From positions 434,001 through 498,000 of the forward strand of contig NZ_AP019649.1 of the NCBI RefSeq assembly GCF_009938165.1: a stretch of 64,000 nucleotides of DNA, written 5' to 3'. Every line of letters begins with the position of its first letter. Positions within the stretch are counted from its first letter, which is position 1. The stretch comes from Vibrio taketomensis (GTDB taxonomy: Bacteria; Pseudomonadota; Gammaproteobacteria; Enterobacterales; Vibrionaceae). The notes below the pieces were generated by a model. That model was not told the DNA's origin. It was given only the letters and a program-made list of their open reading frames with translations, and searched no databases. Positions 38,504-47,364 of the stretch are shown in pieces. The position numbers were made by a program, and so were the translations under genes.

Positions 38504-40813
38504 GTGAAAAAGCTTAGCGTATGGCTGACATTATTTGCATTATTGGGTGCCAATGCGGGTGCTGAAGAGCTTACGCCAAAGGCTAAGCTTGTTTCTTCGA
38601 CTGCGAATGATAGGCCTAAAGTTGCTCTAGTACTTGCAGGTGGTGGTGCGAAAGGTGCAGCACATATTGGAGTGCTTAAAGCGTTAGAAAAAATGCATGT
38701 ACCGGTTGATTATATTGCCGGTACTAGCATGGGCGCTTTTGTAGGTGGGTTATACGCGACGGGCATGAGCGCCGATGAAATCGAAGCTTTTATTGTCAGT
38801 ATCGATTGGAACAGTGGTTACCGCGATCGCGTCGATCGCAGTGAGCGCCGTGTTCGTGATAAAGAGTACGAAGACCGTTATCAGCTCACGACGGATTTAG
38901 GTATCGATTGGAATGGCATCAAAGGGACGCGAGGCGTTGTGCAAGGGCAGGGGATGCTGCGTATCTTGCGCGAGACTACCGGGAATTTGCCATCGTTTCA
39001 GTCTTTTAATGATCTTGCCATCCCTTATCGTTCTGTCGCTACCGACATCATTGCCTTAGATACGGTAGTCATCGACCATGGTCAATTGGTTGATGCAATG
39101 ATGGCAAGTATGTCAGTGCCAGGCGCATTACCTCCGTATCGTATTGGCGATCAACTATTGGTTGATGGTGGCGTGACGAACAACATGCCGGTTGATGTTG
39201 CTCGAGCAATGGGTGCGGATGTGGTTATCGCAGTCGACATCAGTACCGACTACAAACAAGAAGAAGATTTTACTGACTTATTTACCGTTGCTGACCAGCT
39301 TTCTAACTACTTGGTTCGCCGTAGCACGCAACAACAAGCCGAAACTCTGACGGACAAAGATCTGTTGTTGCAACCTCAAGTCGGGGATATGGAAACCACC
39401 GAATTTGATCGCATGCCAGAAGCCTATCAAGAAGGGTTACGTATTGCGCTTGAGCAAAGTGACTATCTCAAGTCATTGGCGCTTAGTAACGCGGATTACC
39501 AAAAATACCTCGATGATAAACAGGCGGCACGTAAAACCTTACGTTATGGCGACCAAACCATCGTGAAAGACGTCGTGATTAACAATCATACCCACTACAG
39601 TGATGAGTTGATTGCAACGCGTTTAAATCTACAACCTAACCAAAAGCTTTCCACCAAAGAGATCGAGCAGAGTGTGCAAGACTTGTATGCGCTCGACCGT
39701 TTTGAGTTGATCAAATACAAATACGATGGTGCTCCTGATGAAGAGGTACTCACCGTTGATGTAAACGAAAAATCATGGGGGCCTAACTACATGAATTTTC
39801 GTTTCTTTGTTGAAGATGACTTTAATACCGATAGCCAATATTCGATTGGTGTGTCGACGAATTTTACCGATTTGAATTCGCACGGTGCTGAGCTGCGCAC
39901 TAACCTAGAAGTGGGAACAGATAAGCTGGTGGAAGCTGAAATATACAGTCCGTTTCTATCGAGTCAGAAATTGTTCACAACCTTTGGGGTTCAATATAAC
40001 CAACAAAAACGTAATGCACCGTTAGGTGGTTTTGAAGATACCAGTTTAGAAGCGACCAAGAATTTCCTTCCTGTTCGTTATGATGAATGGGTGCTTGAAT
40101 GGGCTTTGGGTTACCAGCAAACCTTATGGCGCGAATTCAAAATCGGATTGCGTTATACCAATGGTGATGGTCTGTTTTCGACCCTGCAATCGCTAGGGGA
40201 TGTTAATTTTGAGCGCCAAGGTGCGTTTGCTAATTATCGTATTGATACCCTTGATAATTACAGTTTGCCGACTCGAGGTATCTATCTTGATTTGAGCTAT
40301 TTGATCTCAAAAGACCAAACTAAAGGTGAGCCGAATACGATTTTTGCCGGCTCTGAAAGTGATGTTTCCAATGAATTTGGCGCCGTTTTTACTGCGGCAA
40401 CCAGCTTTTCACGCCATACTTTGGTCGCAAATTTAGAAGCCGGATTTGTTGAAAGCCAAAATTCATCAGTGCCAATTGATCCAGAGGATATTGGCGGCTT
40501 CCTGCAACTTTCTGGTATTCCCCGTAATAGCCTAATTGGTAAAAACAAAGTGTTCGGTAGTTTGGTCTACCGTTACCGTTGGTTTGACAATGATTTTGGT
40601 TTGTTCACCTCACCATTTTATGTGGGGGCATCACTGGAATACGGTGGGGTGTGGTCTGATCCAGATATTGGCTTGAACGATGCGCCGTTATATACAGCAG
40701 GCTCTATTTTTGCAGGGATTGACTCGCCAATTGGACCTGTCATGTTTGCCTACGGGCGAACTGAAGATAACTTTGATTCGGTTTATTTAATTGTTGGAAC
40801 CTCATTTAAATAA
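38504..40813 (+). CDS. Patatin-like phospholipase with POTRA and beta-barrel (type Vd autotransporter, PlpD-like)
   Basis: A 769-residue outer-membrane protein starting at GTG 38504. The signal peptide is residues 1-20 (cleavage near NAGA). The patatin domain has the oxyanion-hole GGGAKGAAHIG near residue 46, nucleophile GTSMG near residue 76 and the Asp of the dyad in VDGGVTNN near residue 223. A POTRA-like segment follows (VKDVVINNHTHYSDELI), then a BamA/surface-antigen type barrel ending in IVGTSFK. This architecture is that of PlpD, whose passenger lipase is exported by its own barrel. Homologues are widespread in vibrios next to acnB; the substrate is unknown. Confidence 0.88.
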   Translation: MKKLSVWLTLFALLGANAGAEELTPKAKLVSSTANDRPKVALVLAGGGAKGAAHIGVLKALEKMHVPVDYIAGTSMGAFVGGLYATGMSADEIEAFIVSIDWNSGYRDRVDRSERRVRDKEYEDRYQLTTDLGIDWNGIKGTRGVVQGQGMLRILRETTGNLPSFQSFNDLAIPYRSVATDIIALDTVVIDHGQLVDAMMASMSVPGALPPYRIGDQLLVDGGVTNNMPVDVARAMGADVVIAVDISTDYKQEEDFTDLFTVADQLSNYLVRRSTQQQAETLTDKDLLLQPQVGDMETTEFDRMPEAYQEGLRIALEQSDYLKSLALSNADYQKYLDDKQAARKTLRYGDQTIVKDVVINNHTHYSDELIATRLNLQPNQKLSTKEIEQSVQDLYALDRFELIKYKYDGAPDEEVLTVDVNEKSWGPNYMNFRFFVEDDFNTDSQYSIGVSTNFTDLNSHGAELRTNLEVGTDKLVEAEIYSPFLSSQKLFTTFGVQYNQQKRNAPLGGFEDTSLEATKNFLPVRYDEWVLEWALGYQQTLWREFKIGLRYTNGDGLFSTLQSLGDVNFERQGAFANYRIDTLDNYSLPTRGIYLDLSYLISKDQTKGEPNTIFAGSESDVSNEFGAVFTAATSFSRHTLVANLEAGFVESQNSSVPIDPEDIGGFLQLSGIPRNSLIGKNKVFGSLVYRYRWFDNDFGLFTSPFYVGASLEYGGVWSDPDIGLNDAPLYTAGSIFAGIDSPIGPVMFAYGRTEDNFDSVYLIVGTSFK

Positions 40814-40826
40814 CCGTTGAATATTG

Positions 40827-40861
40827 TTTGTCGAGCAGTGAATGCGGGTGTGCTCGACAAA
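40827..40861 (+). terminator. Hairpin after the patatin gene
   Basis: TTTGTCGAGCA and TGCTCGACAAA are perfect 11-base arms around a 13-base loop. The following sequence is only moderately U-rich, so it may be a weak terminator or an mRNA 3' stabiliser. Confidence 0.6.
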
Positions 40862-40922
40862 ATTGACCTTTATTGCGTAGAACTTTAGTCGGAACTTGCT
40901 ATGTTGGTCAAAGTGGTGAGAT

Positions 40923-40937
40923 TTTAATTTAAGGTTA
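40923..40937 (+). promoter_or_regulatory. ArcA-like box over the acnB promoter
   Basis: TTTAATTTAAGGTTA matches 12 of 15 bases of the ArcA consensus. A TATTAT -10 element follows at 40945-40950, so bound ArcA would cover the -35 region. acnB is an ArcA-repressed gene in E. coli. Confidence 0.55.
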
Positions 40938-41005
40938 AATTTGCTATTATCCCGCCCAGTTTGGCCTCTCTGATGCTGTTAATCAGTCAATATAGAGAAT
41001 GAGCA

Positions 41006-41065
41006 TATGGCAATGGAGAGCCAAGTTTCCAAGGATGTTTACTCCTCATGTTTACAACAAACATA
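41006..41065 (+). CDS. Possible 19-codon leader ORF upstream of acnB
   Basis: ATG at 41006 opens a frame of 19 codons (MAMESQVSKDVYSSCLQQT) ending at TAA 41063-41065, 34 bases before acnB. GAGAATGAG upstream could be a ribosome binding site. Its 3' part overlaps a hairpin (CTCCTCAT 41042-41049 with ATGAGGAG 41068-41075). No homologue is known to me, and it may be chance. Confidence 0.25.
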
Positions 41066-41099
41066 AAATGAGGAGAGACCGCAATGAGAGGAAAAAGTC

Positions 41100-43688
41100 G
41101 TGCTTGAAGCCTACCGTAAACACGTCGAAGAGCGTGCTGCTGAAGGAGTTGTTCCAAAACCTTTGGATGCAGAACAAGTTGCTGGACTTGTTGAGCTATT
41201 AAAGACCCCACCACAAGGTGAAGAAGCGTTTATTCTTGACCTCCTAGAGAATCGAATTCCACCAGGCGTCGATGAAGCAGCTTATGTTAAAGCGGGCTTT
41301 CTGACCGCAGTGGCAAAAGGAGAAGTCTCTTCTCCATTAGTGAGTCGCGAAAAAGCGGCGCAACTGCTTGGCACAATGCAAGGTGGTTATAACATCGCAC
41401 CATTGGTTGAGCTACTTGATGATAGTGCTCTAGCACCGATCGCTGTAACGGCATTGTCTCACACCCTATTGATGTTTGATGCATTCTACGATGTGGAAGA
41501 GAAAGCGAAAGCTGGTAACCAATTCGCGCAACAAGTGCTGCAATCTTGGGCCGATGCTGAGTGGTTTACATCGAAAGAAAAAGTGGCTGAAAAAATCACT
41601 GTAAAAGTATTTAAGGTCACTGGTGAAACCAACACCGATGATCTTTCTCCTGCACCAGATGCGTGGTCACGTCCTGATATCCCAGTACATGCTAAAGCGA
41701 TGCTGAAGATGGAGCGTGAAGGCATCAATCCTGACGAGCCAGGCTCAGTTGGCCCGATTGCGCAAATTGAAGAACTGCAAAAAGATGGTATCCCACTGGC
41801 TTATGTTGGTGATGTGGTTGGTACGGGTTCATCGCGTAAATCAGCGACTAACTCAGTGCTTTGGTTTATGGGTGAAGACATTCCATTTGTTCCAAACAAG
41901 CGCACTGGCGGTATTTGTCTTGGTGGCAAGATTGCTCCAATCTTCTACAACACGATGGAAGACTCAGGCGCGCTGCCAATTGAATTAAATGTTCAGAACA
42001 TGAATATGGGTGATGTGATTGAGATTTACCCATACGAAGGTGTTGTACGCAAGAACAACGAAGAGATCTCAAGCTTTAAACTAAGCAAAGTGCTGCTTGA
42101 TGAAGTGCGTGCTGGTGGTCGTATTCCACTGATTATCGGGCGTGGTTTAACGAGCCGAGCTCGTGCTGCACTTGGCCTAGAAGAAACAGACCTATTTGCT
42201 AAGCCAGTTGACCCATCTGAGTCCACCAAAGGCTACACGTTGGCTCAAAAAATGGTGGGTAAAGCTTGTGGTGTTGAAGGTGTACGCGCAGGTCAATACT
42301 GCGAACCGAAGATGACCACCGTTGGTTCACAAGATACTACCGGCCCAATGACGCGTGATGAGCTGAAAGACCTTGCGTGCCTAGGCTTCTCTGCTGACCT
42401 TGTGATGCAGTCATTCTGTCATACCTCTGCGTATCCAAAACCTGTCGATGTAAACACACACCATACGCTTCCGGATTTCATCATGAACCGTGGTGGTGTG
42501 TCACTGCGCCCTGGTGATGGTGTTATCCACTCGTGGCTAAACCGTATGCTACTGCCTGATACTGTTGGTACCGGTGGTGACTCGCATACTCGTTTCCCAT
42601 TGGGTATTTCATTCCCCGCAGGTTCTGGCTTGGTCGCGTTTGCTGCGGCAACCGGTGTGATGCCATTGGATATGCCAGAGTCAATTTTGGTACGTTTCAA
42701 AGGCGAGATGCAGCCAGGAATCACGCTGCGTGATTTAGTGCATGCCATTCCTTATTTTGCCATTCAACAAGGTCTACTGACGGTTGAGAAAGCGGGTAAG
42801 ATCAACGAATTCTCAGGTCGTGTACTGGAAATTGAAGGGGTTGAGCATTTAACTGTTGAGCAGGCATTTGAACTGTCTGATGCATCGGCAGAGCGTTCAG
42901 CAGCAGGTTGTACCGTTAAGCTTTCGCAAGCATCAGTGGAAGAATACCTAAACTCTAACATTACGATGCTTAAGTGGATGATCTCAGAAGGTTACGGTGA
43001 CCGACGTACTATCGAGCGCCGCATCACCGCGATGCAAGAGTGGTTGGCTAACCCTGAATTGATGGAAGCGGATGCAGATGCAGAATACGCACACGTGATT
43101 GAAATTGATCTTGCTGATATCAGCGAGCCAATTCTATGTGCGCCAAATGATCCAGATGATGCGCGTCTGTTGTCAGAAGTACAAGGCACTCAAATCGATG
43201 AAGTATTTATTGGTTCTTGTATGACGAACATTGGCCATTTCCGCGCAGCAGGTAAGTTGCTAGAGCAATATGGTGGTCAGTTAGATACTCGTCTATGGGT
43301 AGCACCACCAACGAAGATGGATAAAGATCAGCTAACCGAAGAAGGTTACTACGGCATTTACGGTCGTGCTGGGGTACGTATCGAAACTCCAGGGTGTTCG
43401 TTATGTATGGGTAACCAAGCGCGCGTTGCGGATAAAGCGACTGTTATGTCGACATCAACTCGTAACTTCCCGAACCGTTTAGGTACTGGTGCAAATGTGT
43501 ATCTGTCATCAGCCGAGCTTGCAGCTGTGGGGGCAATTCTAGGTCGCATTCCAACTAAGGAAGAGTATCTAGAGTATGCGAAGCAGATTGATGCGACAGC
43601 GGCAGATACCTACCGTTACTTGAACTTCCATAAAATGGAGCAGTACACCAAGAAAGCGGATGAAGTGATCTTCCAAGAGCCCGCGTAA
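41100..43688 (+). CDS. acnB: Aconitate hydratase B
   Basis: TCA-cycle aconitase that isomerises citrate and isocitrate via cis-aconitate and, as apoprotein, binds mRNA. The GTG start ([15 protein letters not shown]) follows AGAGGAAAAAGTC and matches E. coli AcnB. The 862 residues comprise the HEAT-like N-terminal domain (to ~160), the swivel domain ([13 protein letters not shown] near 245), and domains with 4Fe-4S ligands in [10 protein letters not shown] and CSLCMGN. E. coli also carries yacL downstream of acnB; here a glycerate module lies between the two. Confidence 0.97.
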   Translation: MLEAYRKHVEERAAEGVVPKPLDAEQVAGLVELLKTPPQGEEAFILDLLENRIPPGVDEAAYVKAGFLTAVAKGEVSSPLVSREKAAQLLGTMQGGYNIAPLVELLDDSALAPIAVTALSHTLLMFDAFYDVEEKAKAGNQFAQQVLQSWADAEWFTSKEKVAEKITVKVFKVTGETNTDDLSPAPDAWSRPDIPVHAKAMLKMEREGINPDEPGSVGPIAQIEELQKDGIPLAYVGDVVGTGSSRKSATNSVLWFMGEDIPFVPNKRTGGICLGGKIAPIFYNTMEDSGALPIELNVQNMNMGDVIEIYPYEGVVRKNNEEISSFKLSKVLLDEVRAGGRIPLIIGRGLTSRARAALGLEETDLFAKPVDPSESTKGYTLAQKMVGKACGVEGVRAGQYCEPKMTTVGSQDTTGPMTRDELKDLACLGFSADLVMQSFCHTSAYPKPVDVNTHHTLPDFIMNRGGVSLRPGDGVIHSWLNRMLLPDTVGTGGDSHTRFPLGISFPAGSGLVAFAAATGVMPLDMPESILVRFKGEMQPGITLRDLVHAIPYFAIQQGLLTVEKAGKINEFSGRVLEIEGVEHLTVEQAFELSDASAERSAAGCTVKLSQASVEEYLNSNITMLKWMISEGYGDRRTIERRITAMQEWLANPELMEADADAEYAHVIEIDLADISEPILCAPNDPDDARLLSEVQGTQIDEVFIGSCMTNIGHFRAAGKLLEQYGGQLDTRLWVAPPTKMDKDQLTEEGYYGIYGRAGVRIETPGCSLCMGNQARVADKATVMSTSTRNFPNRLGTGANVYLSSAELAAVGAILGRIPTKEEYLEYAKQIDATAADTYRYLNFHKMEQYTKKADEVIFQEPA

Positions 43689-43710
43689 GCACGGGCATTG
43701 AGCTAAAAGT

Positions 43711-43742
43711 AAAAAACCGCTGATAATTCAGCGGTTTTTTTA
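43711..43742 (+). terminator. Intrinsic terminator of acnB (bidirectional)
   Basis: AAAAAACCGCTGA and TCAGCGGTTTTTT pair around TAAT. It is flanked by A and T tracts and sits between two convergent genes. Confidence 0.93.
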
Positions 43743-43793
43743 TTCATTTTTGAAGTCGCGTCGTCCTCGATTGAGGAGTCTTTGGACTAAGAG

Positions 43794-44927
43794 CTACAGC
43801 TTCATGTGCAGCGTCGCAGCTACGTTACGCGCGGTTAATTCAATATTTTGAGCGGCTTGTGCTAACGCTGTTGGGAGGTCGACCGCACCATTAACGACAG
43901 AAAATACCGCATCGATACCATGCTCGTGCACAACACCACAATCATGGGTCAAGCTGCCGGCAATACCGATCACGGGCACATGGTGTTTCTTGGCGGTACG
44001 TGCGACACCAATCGGTGTTTTGCCATGAATCGTTTGGCTATCGATACGACCTTCACCGGTAATTACTAAATCGGCATCGGCCACGATATCTAATAGATTC
44101 ACTGCATCCATGACGATTTCAATGCCTGGGCGCAGTTCTGCATTGAATAATCCCATCAGGGCCGCTCCCAAACCACCCGCAGCACCTGCACCCGGACGGT
44201 TTAGTACATCATGACCCAATTGCTGTTTAATCACTTCAGCGTAATGCGCAAGGTTGCTATCTAATTGTGCCACCATCTGTGGTGTCGCGCCTTTTTGTGG
44301 ACCAAATACTTGCGATGCGCCTTTTTCTCCACATAGTGGGTTATTTACGTCACATGCTACTTCGAGACGAATCTTAGCCAAACGAGGATCGATTGCTTGC
44401 ATGTCGATGGTATGCAGTTTTGCAAGCTCACCCCCACCAAACCCAAGTGATTCACCTGTTTCATCAAGAAGTCGAATACCAAGTGCTTGGGCCATTCCGA
44501 GACCACCATCGTTAGTCGCACTGCCTCCGATACCGACAATGATATGTTCAACGCCCTTATCAAGTGCCGCTAGAATTAGTTCACCTGTGCCAAAGGTGGT
44601 GGTGATCATTGGATTACGTTTTTCTGGCTCAACAAGGTGCAAACCCGATGCAGCGGCCATTTCGATGATGGCGGTTTTGCCGTCGCCCAACAAGCCGTAA
44701 AAACCCGTCACAGTTTGACCTAGCGGACCAGTGACGACGTGTTCGATAATATCACCACCAGTAGCATCAACCAGTGATTGCACGGTACCTTCACCACCGT
44801 CAGCCATTGGCAGTTTGACGTATTCAGCATTTGGCAGGATTTGTTTGAATCCTTGCTCAATCGCAATCGCGACATCCATCGCGCTAAGACTTTCTTTATA
44901 AGAATCAGGAGCAATAACAATTTTCAT
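43794..44927 (-). CDS. Glycerate kinase (GlxK/GarK family, glycerate 2-kinase type)
   Basis: Phosphorylates D-glycerate to 2-phosphoglycerate (bacterial GarK/GlxK type), feeding lower glycolysis. The 377-residue product opens MKIVIAPDSYKESLSA, has ADGGEGT near residue 44, and GIGGSATNDGGLGMA near residue 132, all family hallmarks. It lies just downstream of a CdaR-type regulator gene on the same strand, the usual partner for sugar-diacid and glycerate catabolism. No dehydratase, aldolase or permease gene is attached. The regulator stop is 181 bases upstream, so it may have its own promoter. Confidence 0.93.
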   Translation of the reverse strand: MKIVIAPDSYKESLSAMDVAIAIEQGFKQILPNAEYVKLPMADGGEGTVQSLVDATGGDIIEHVVTGPLGQTVTGFYGLLGDGKTAIIEMAAASGLHLVEPEKRNPMITTTFGTGELILAALDKGVEHIIVGIGGSATNDGGLGMAQALGIRLLDETGESLGFGGGELAKLHTIDMQAIDPRLAKIRLEVACDVNNPLCGEKGASQVFGPQKGATPQMVAQLDSNLAHYAEVIKQQLGHDVLNRPGAGAAGGLGAALMGLFNAELRPGIEIVMDAVNLLDIVADADLVITGEGRIDSQTIHGKTPIGVARTAKKHHVPVIGIAGSLTHDCGVVHEHGIDAVFSVVNGAVDLPTALAQAAQNIELTARNVAATLHMKL

Positions 44928-45016
44928 AGTGATACCTAAATGCTTTTAACCAACAAAGATGAACAGCGACAACCCAAGTGCTAAAGAAAAATGCCGTAAG
45001 AGAGCTGACTGTTAAT

Positions 45017-45052
45017 CACTATAATTTGTCACTAATGCTAAGTCTTTAGTGA
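45017..45052. promoter_or_regulatory. Cluster of TCACTA half-sites upstream of the glycerate kinase gene
   Basis: TCACTA occurs at 45017-45022 and 45029-45034 on the plus strand, and as TAGTGA at 45047-45052. TCACTAA and TTAGTGA (45029-45035, 45046-45052) form a 7-base inverted repeat. A similar TAGTGAC arm is found in the cdaR leader (46306-46312), so this may be an operator of CdaR. No binding data are known to me. Confidence 0.35.
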
Positions 45053-45087
45053 TATAGGCAACTATGCCACTAGAAAATCATTATATT

Positions 45088-45103
45088 TTGTGCAATTGCA
45101 CAA
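45088..45103. promoter_or_regulatory. Perfect 16-bp palindrome TTGTGCAATTGCACAA
   Basis: The palindrome lies 5 bases beyond the cdaR stop and about 160 bases upstream of the glycerate kinase start. It lacks a loop and U tract, so it is more like a protein-binding site than a terminator. The likely ligand is the adjacent CdaR-type regulator, but this is inference. Confidence 0.5.
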
Positions 45104-45108
45104 TTTAA

Positions 45109-46257
45109 TTAAGAGTGGATCTGCATCGCAAGATAAAGATGTACGAGATGCTCAATATTATTCACGCTGAGTTGAGAGATCTCTTCGATTTTTTCTAAAC
45201 GGTAACGCAGTGTATTACGGTGAATGTTTAAATACTGGCAGGTGTTATGAACATCGCAATGATGAGCAAAGTAGGCTTGTAGTGTATTGAATAACACCCC
45301 CTTACTGTCTTGTGCTTTAAGGTTATCCAATGGTTGTCGTATTTGCCGCGTTTTCCAAGAACCATCGTTTAAATCGCTGATCAATACGGGAAGACGATAG
45401 TCGTGATAGAAAAACACTTTATCTTGCCTTCCTTGCGCAATGTTCAACGTTAATTTTGCTGTTTGGTACGATTTGCTGAGCCCATCACTTTCCGCAAAGT
45501 AATCACCCAAAGCGATGCGAATTTGGCAAGGGATAAGTTGCTCTATTTGTTTGACTAATGCATTTATGCGCGGATGCTCTTTTTCTACCATCCATCCTGA
45601 TTTCGAGAGTTTAATTGGCTGTAGAACCACAATTTCGTTTTGCGATACAGATAATACACCGACTAGATTTCCTGCTGAGAATTGTTCAAGAATATTGACC
45701 AATTGCTGAAGATGATTAAGCGATATCGGCGTTTGATTGTTTCGCGGGTCAATTTTTACCACAAAGGCGATCCGTGGTTGAGACAGGTCTACACCGAGCC
45801 GTAATGCCAGAGAGGAGATTTGATTACTATCGGCATTTGCTCCTTGAATTAATTGCACCACCAACTCTTCTTTATGACGTTTTTGCCATTCAGTTTGGGA
45901 CATTAAAGCGGCTTGCTCGATGATCAATTCTGCAGTCATTCTAACCAGTTCACCGTATGGTTGAACTGTTTTTGGGTCGCCAGATATGCCAATCGCCCCA
46001 ATGGTTTTATCTTGGTGAATAATCGGTAAGTTGATGCCTGGTTTTACCCCTTTTAGGTGCTCGGCTGTGCTGGCATCAATCGCGACAATACGATTTTCTG
46101 TGATAGCGAGTATTGCACCTTCGTGGCGCTGCAACAGGCGAGATGGTTCACCTGAGCCAATAATATGGCCGAATTCGTCCATAACATTGACTGAGTATGG
46201 AATAATTTTCATCGTACGCTCAACGATTTGTCGAGCGATAGAGTCACTAATTTGCAT
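45109..46257 (-). CDS. cdaR: Sugar diacid utilisation regulator, CdaR type
   Basis: Transcription activator of glucarate, galactarate and glycerate genes in E. coli. I set the start at the ATG ending at 46257 (MQISDSIARQIVERTMKIIPYSVNVMDE), giving 382 residues (E. coli CdaR about 385); an upstream extension to 46368 is not conserved. The N-terminal diacid-recognition domain (residues ~1-135) is followed by a GGDEF-like linker and a PucR-type C-terminal helix-turn-helix (NTCQYLNIHRNTLRYRLEKIEEIS). It probably controls the glycerate kinase gene downstream and possibly itself. Confidence 0.92.
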   Translation of the reverse strand: MQISDSIARQIVERTMKIIPYSVNVMDEFGHIIGSGEPSRLLQRHEGAILAITENRIVAIDASTAEHLKGVKPGINLPIIHQDKTIGAIGISGDPKTVQPYGELVRMTAELIIEQAALMSQTEWQKRHKEELVVQLIQGANADSNQISSLALRLGVDLSQPRIAFVVKIDPRNNQTPISLNHLQQLVNILEQFSAGNLVGVLSVSQNEIVVLQPIKLSKSGWMVEKEHPRINALVKQIEQLIPCQIRIALGDYFAESDGLSKSYQTAKLTLNIAQGRQDKVFFYHDYRLPVLISDLNDGSWKTRQIRQPLDNLKAQDSKGVLFNTLQAYFAHHCDVHNTCQYLNIHRNTLRYRLEKIEEISQLSVNNIEHLVHLYLAMQIHS

Positions 46258-46439
46258 AACAACTATCTTGAGTGGTGGAGTAGGCAAGATAGCAGTCGCT
46301 AAATCTAGTGACAATCTCGGTGACCTAAAACTCGCTAAGGAGGTGACTAATTTTGACCAATTTAACACCTTTGAACGCTTGCGTTTGGCTTTGGTGTGAG
46401 TAAACTCCGCTTCTTTGTTTGGTCTTGGTAAGTAAAGCG

Positions 46440-46811
46440 ATGGAATTTGAATTTATTCGTAACACTCTAATGGGTGAATACTACGTTAAGTGCAGCATGG
46501 GGCATGAAATTGTCGGTCGCTGGCTGCAGGATGAAGTCGGTAAAGATTGGCAGAAAATTGCGCAAGTAGAGCAACTGATTGAAAATGCTTTAGCAAATCC
46601 TCAAAGTGAACACCTATTGGAAGGCACTGAAATCACCGTATCCATTGTTGAAGATGAAGTGGTGGTACAAGAGAACGTATTGTCGCATGGTGAAGAGATG
46701 GATGCTGACAGTGAGTTCGATTTCTATGATTGCGAAAGCACCGCGAGTTGCGGTCTTGAAGATTTTTCGATCATGCTTGAGCAATGGAAAAGCTTTCTAA
46801 CTACTCGTTAA
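46440..46811 (+). CDS. yacL: YacL family protein (UPF0231)
   Basis: Small acidic protein of unknown function, 123 residues, starting EFEFIRNTLMGEYYVKCSMGHEIVGRW as in E. coli YacL. It contains DEVVVQENVLSHGEEMDADS and ends SIMLEQWKSFLTT. No known catalytic motif is seen. In E. coli it directly follows acnB. The start at 46440 matches homologues; an upstream extension to 46419 adds seven unconserved residues. An NtrC-like site begins directly after its stop codon. Confidence 0.92.
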   Translation: MEFEFIRNTLMGEYYVKCSMGHEIVGRWLQDEVGKDWQKIAQVEQLIENALANPQSEHLLEGTEITVSIVEDEVVVQENVLSHGEEMDADSEFDFYDCESTASCGLEDFSIMLEQWKSFLTTR

Positions 46812-46828
46812 TGCACCACGTTGGTGAA
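46812..46828 (+). promoter_or_regulatory. NtrC binding site 2 (upstream)
   Basis: TGCACC-ACGTT-GGTGAA matches the NtrC consensus TGCACC-N5-GGTGCA with one mismatch in 12. It is centred about 150 bases upstream of the predicted sigma-54 start of glnK-amtB. Confidence 0.7.
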
Positions 46829-46855
46829 ATCACCAACCCTTGCTTTAAATTCGTG

Positions 46856-46887
46856 AAAAGGCGCACCAAGTTGGTGCGCCTTTTTTG
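46856..46887 (+). terminator. Intrinsic terminator of yacL overlapping an NtrC site
   Basis: AAAAGGCGCACCAA and TTGGTGCGCCTTTT (arms 46856-46869 and 46871-46884) form a strong stem followed by more T. The inner stem is at the same time the NtrC consensus site annotated at 46862-46878. Confidence 0.88.
46862..46878 (+). promoter_or_regulatory. NtrC binding site 1 (inside the yacL terminator)
   Basis: CGCACC-AAGTT-GGTGCG matches the NtrC core GCACC-N5-GGTGC perfectly. It is centred near -97 relative to the predicted glnK start, the usual place for an NtrC enhancer. Confidence 0.75.
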
Positions 46888-46908
46888 TATCTAGCAGAGG
46901 ATAATTAA

Positions 46909-47337
<429 letters not shown>

Positions 47338-47364
47338 CAGGTAAGAAGAATAGGAGATTAACTC

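Noticed and set aside
40999..41202. A 67-codon frame overlapping the acnB start
   Set aside because: It runs in another frame into the acnB coding region, with no ribosome binding site and no conserved motif.
46384..46439. An upstream start for yacL and a separate small ORF in the cdaR-yacL gap
   Set aside because: Homologues start at the ATG at 46440, and the gap shows no other conserved reading frame.
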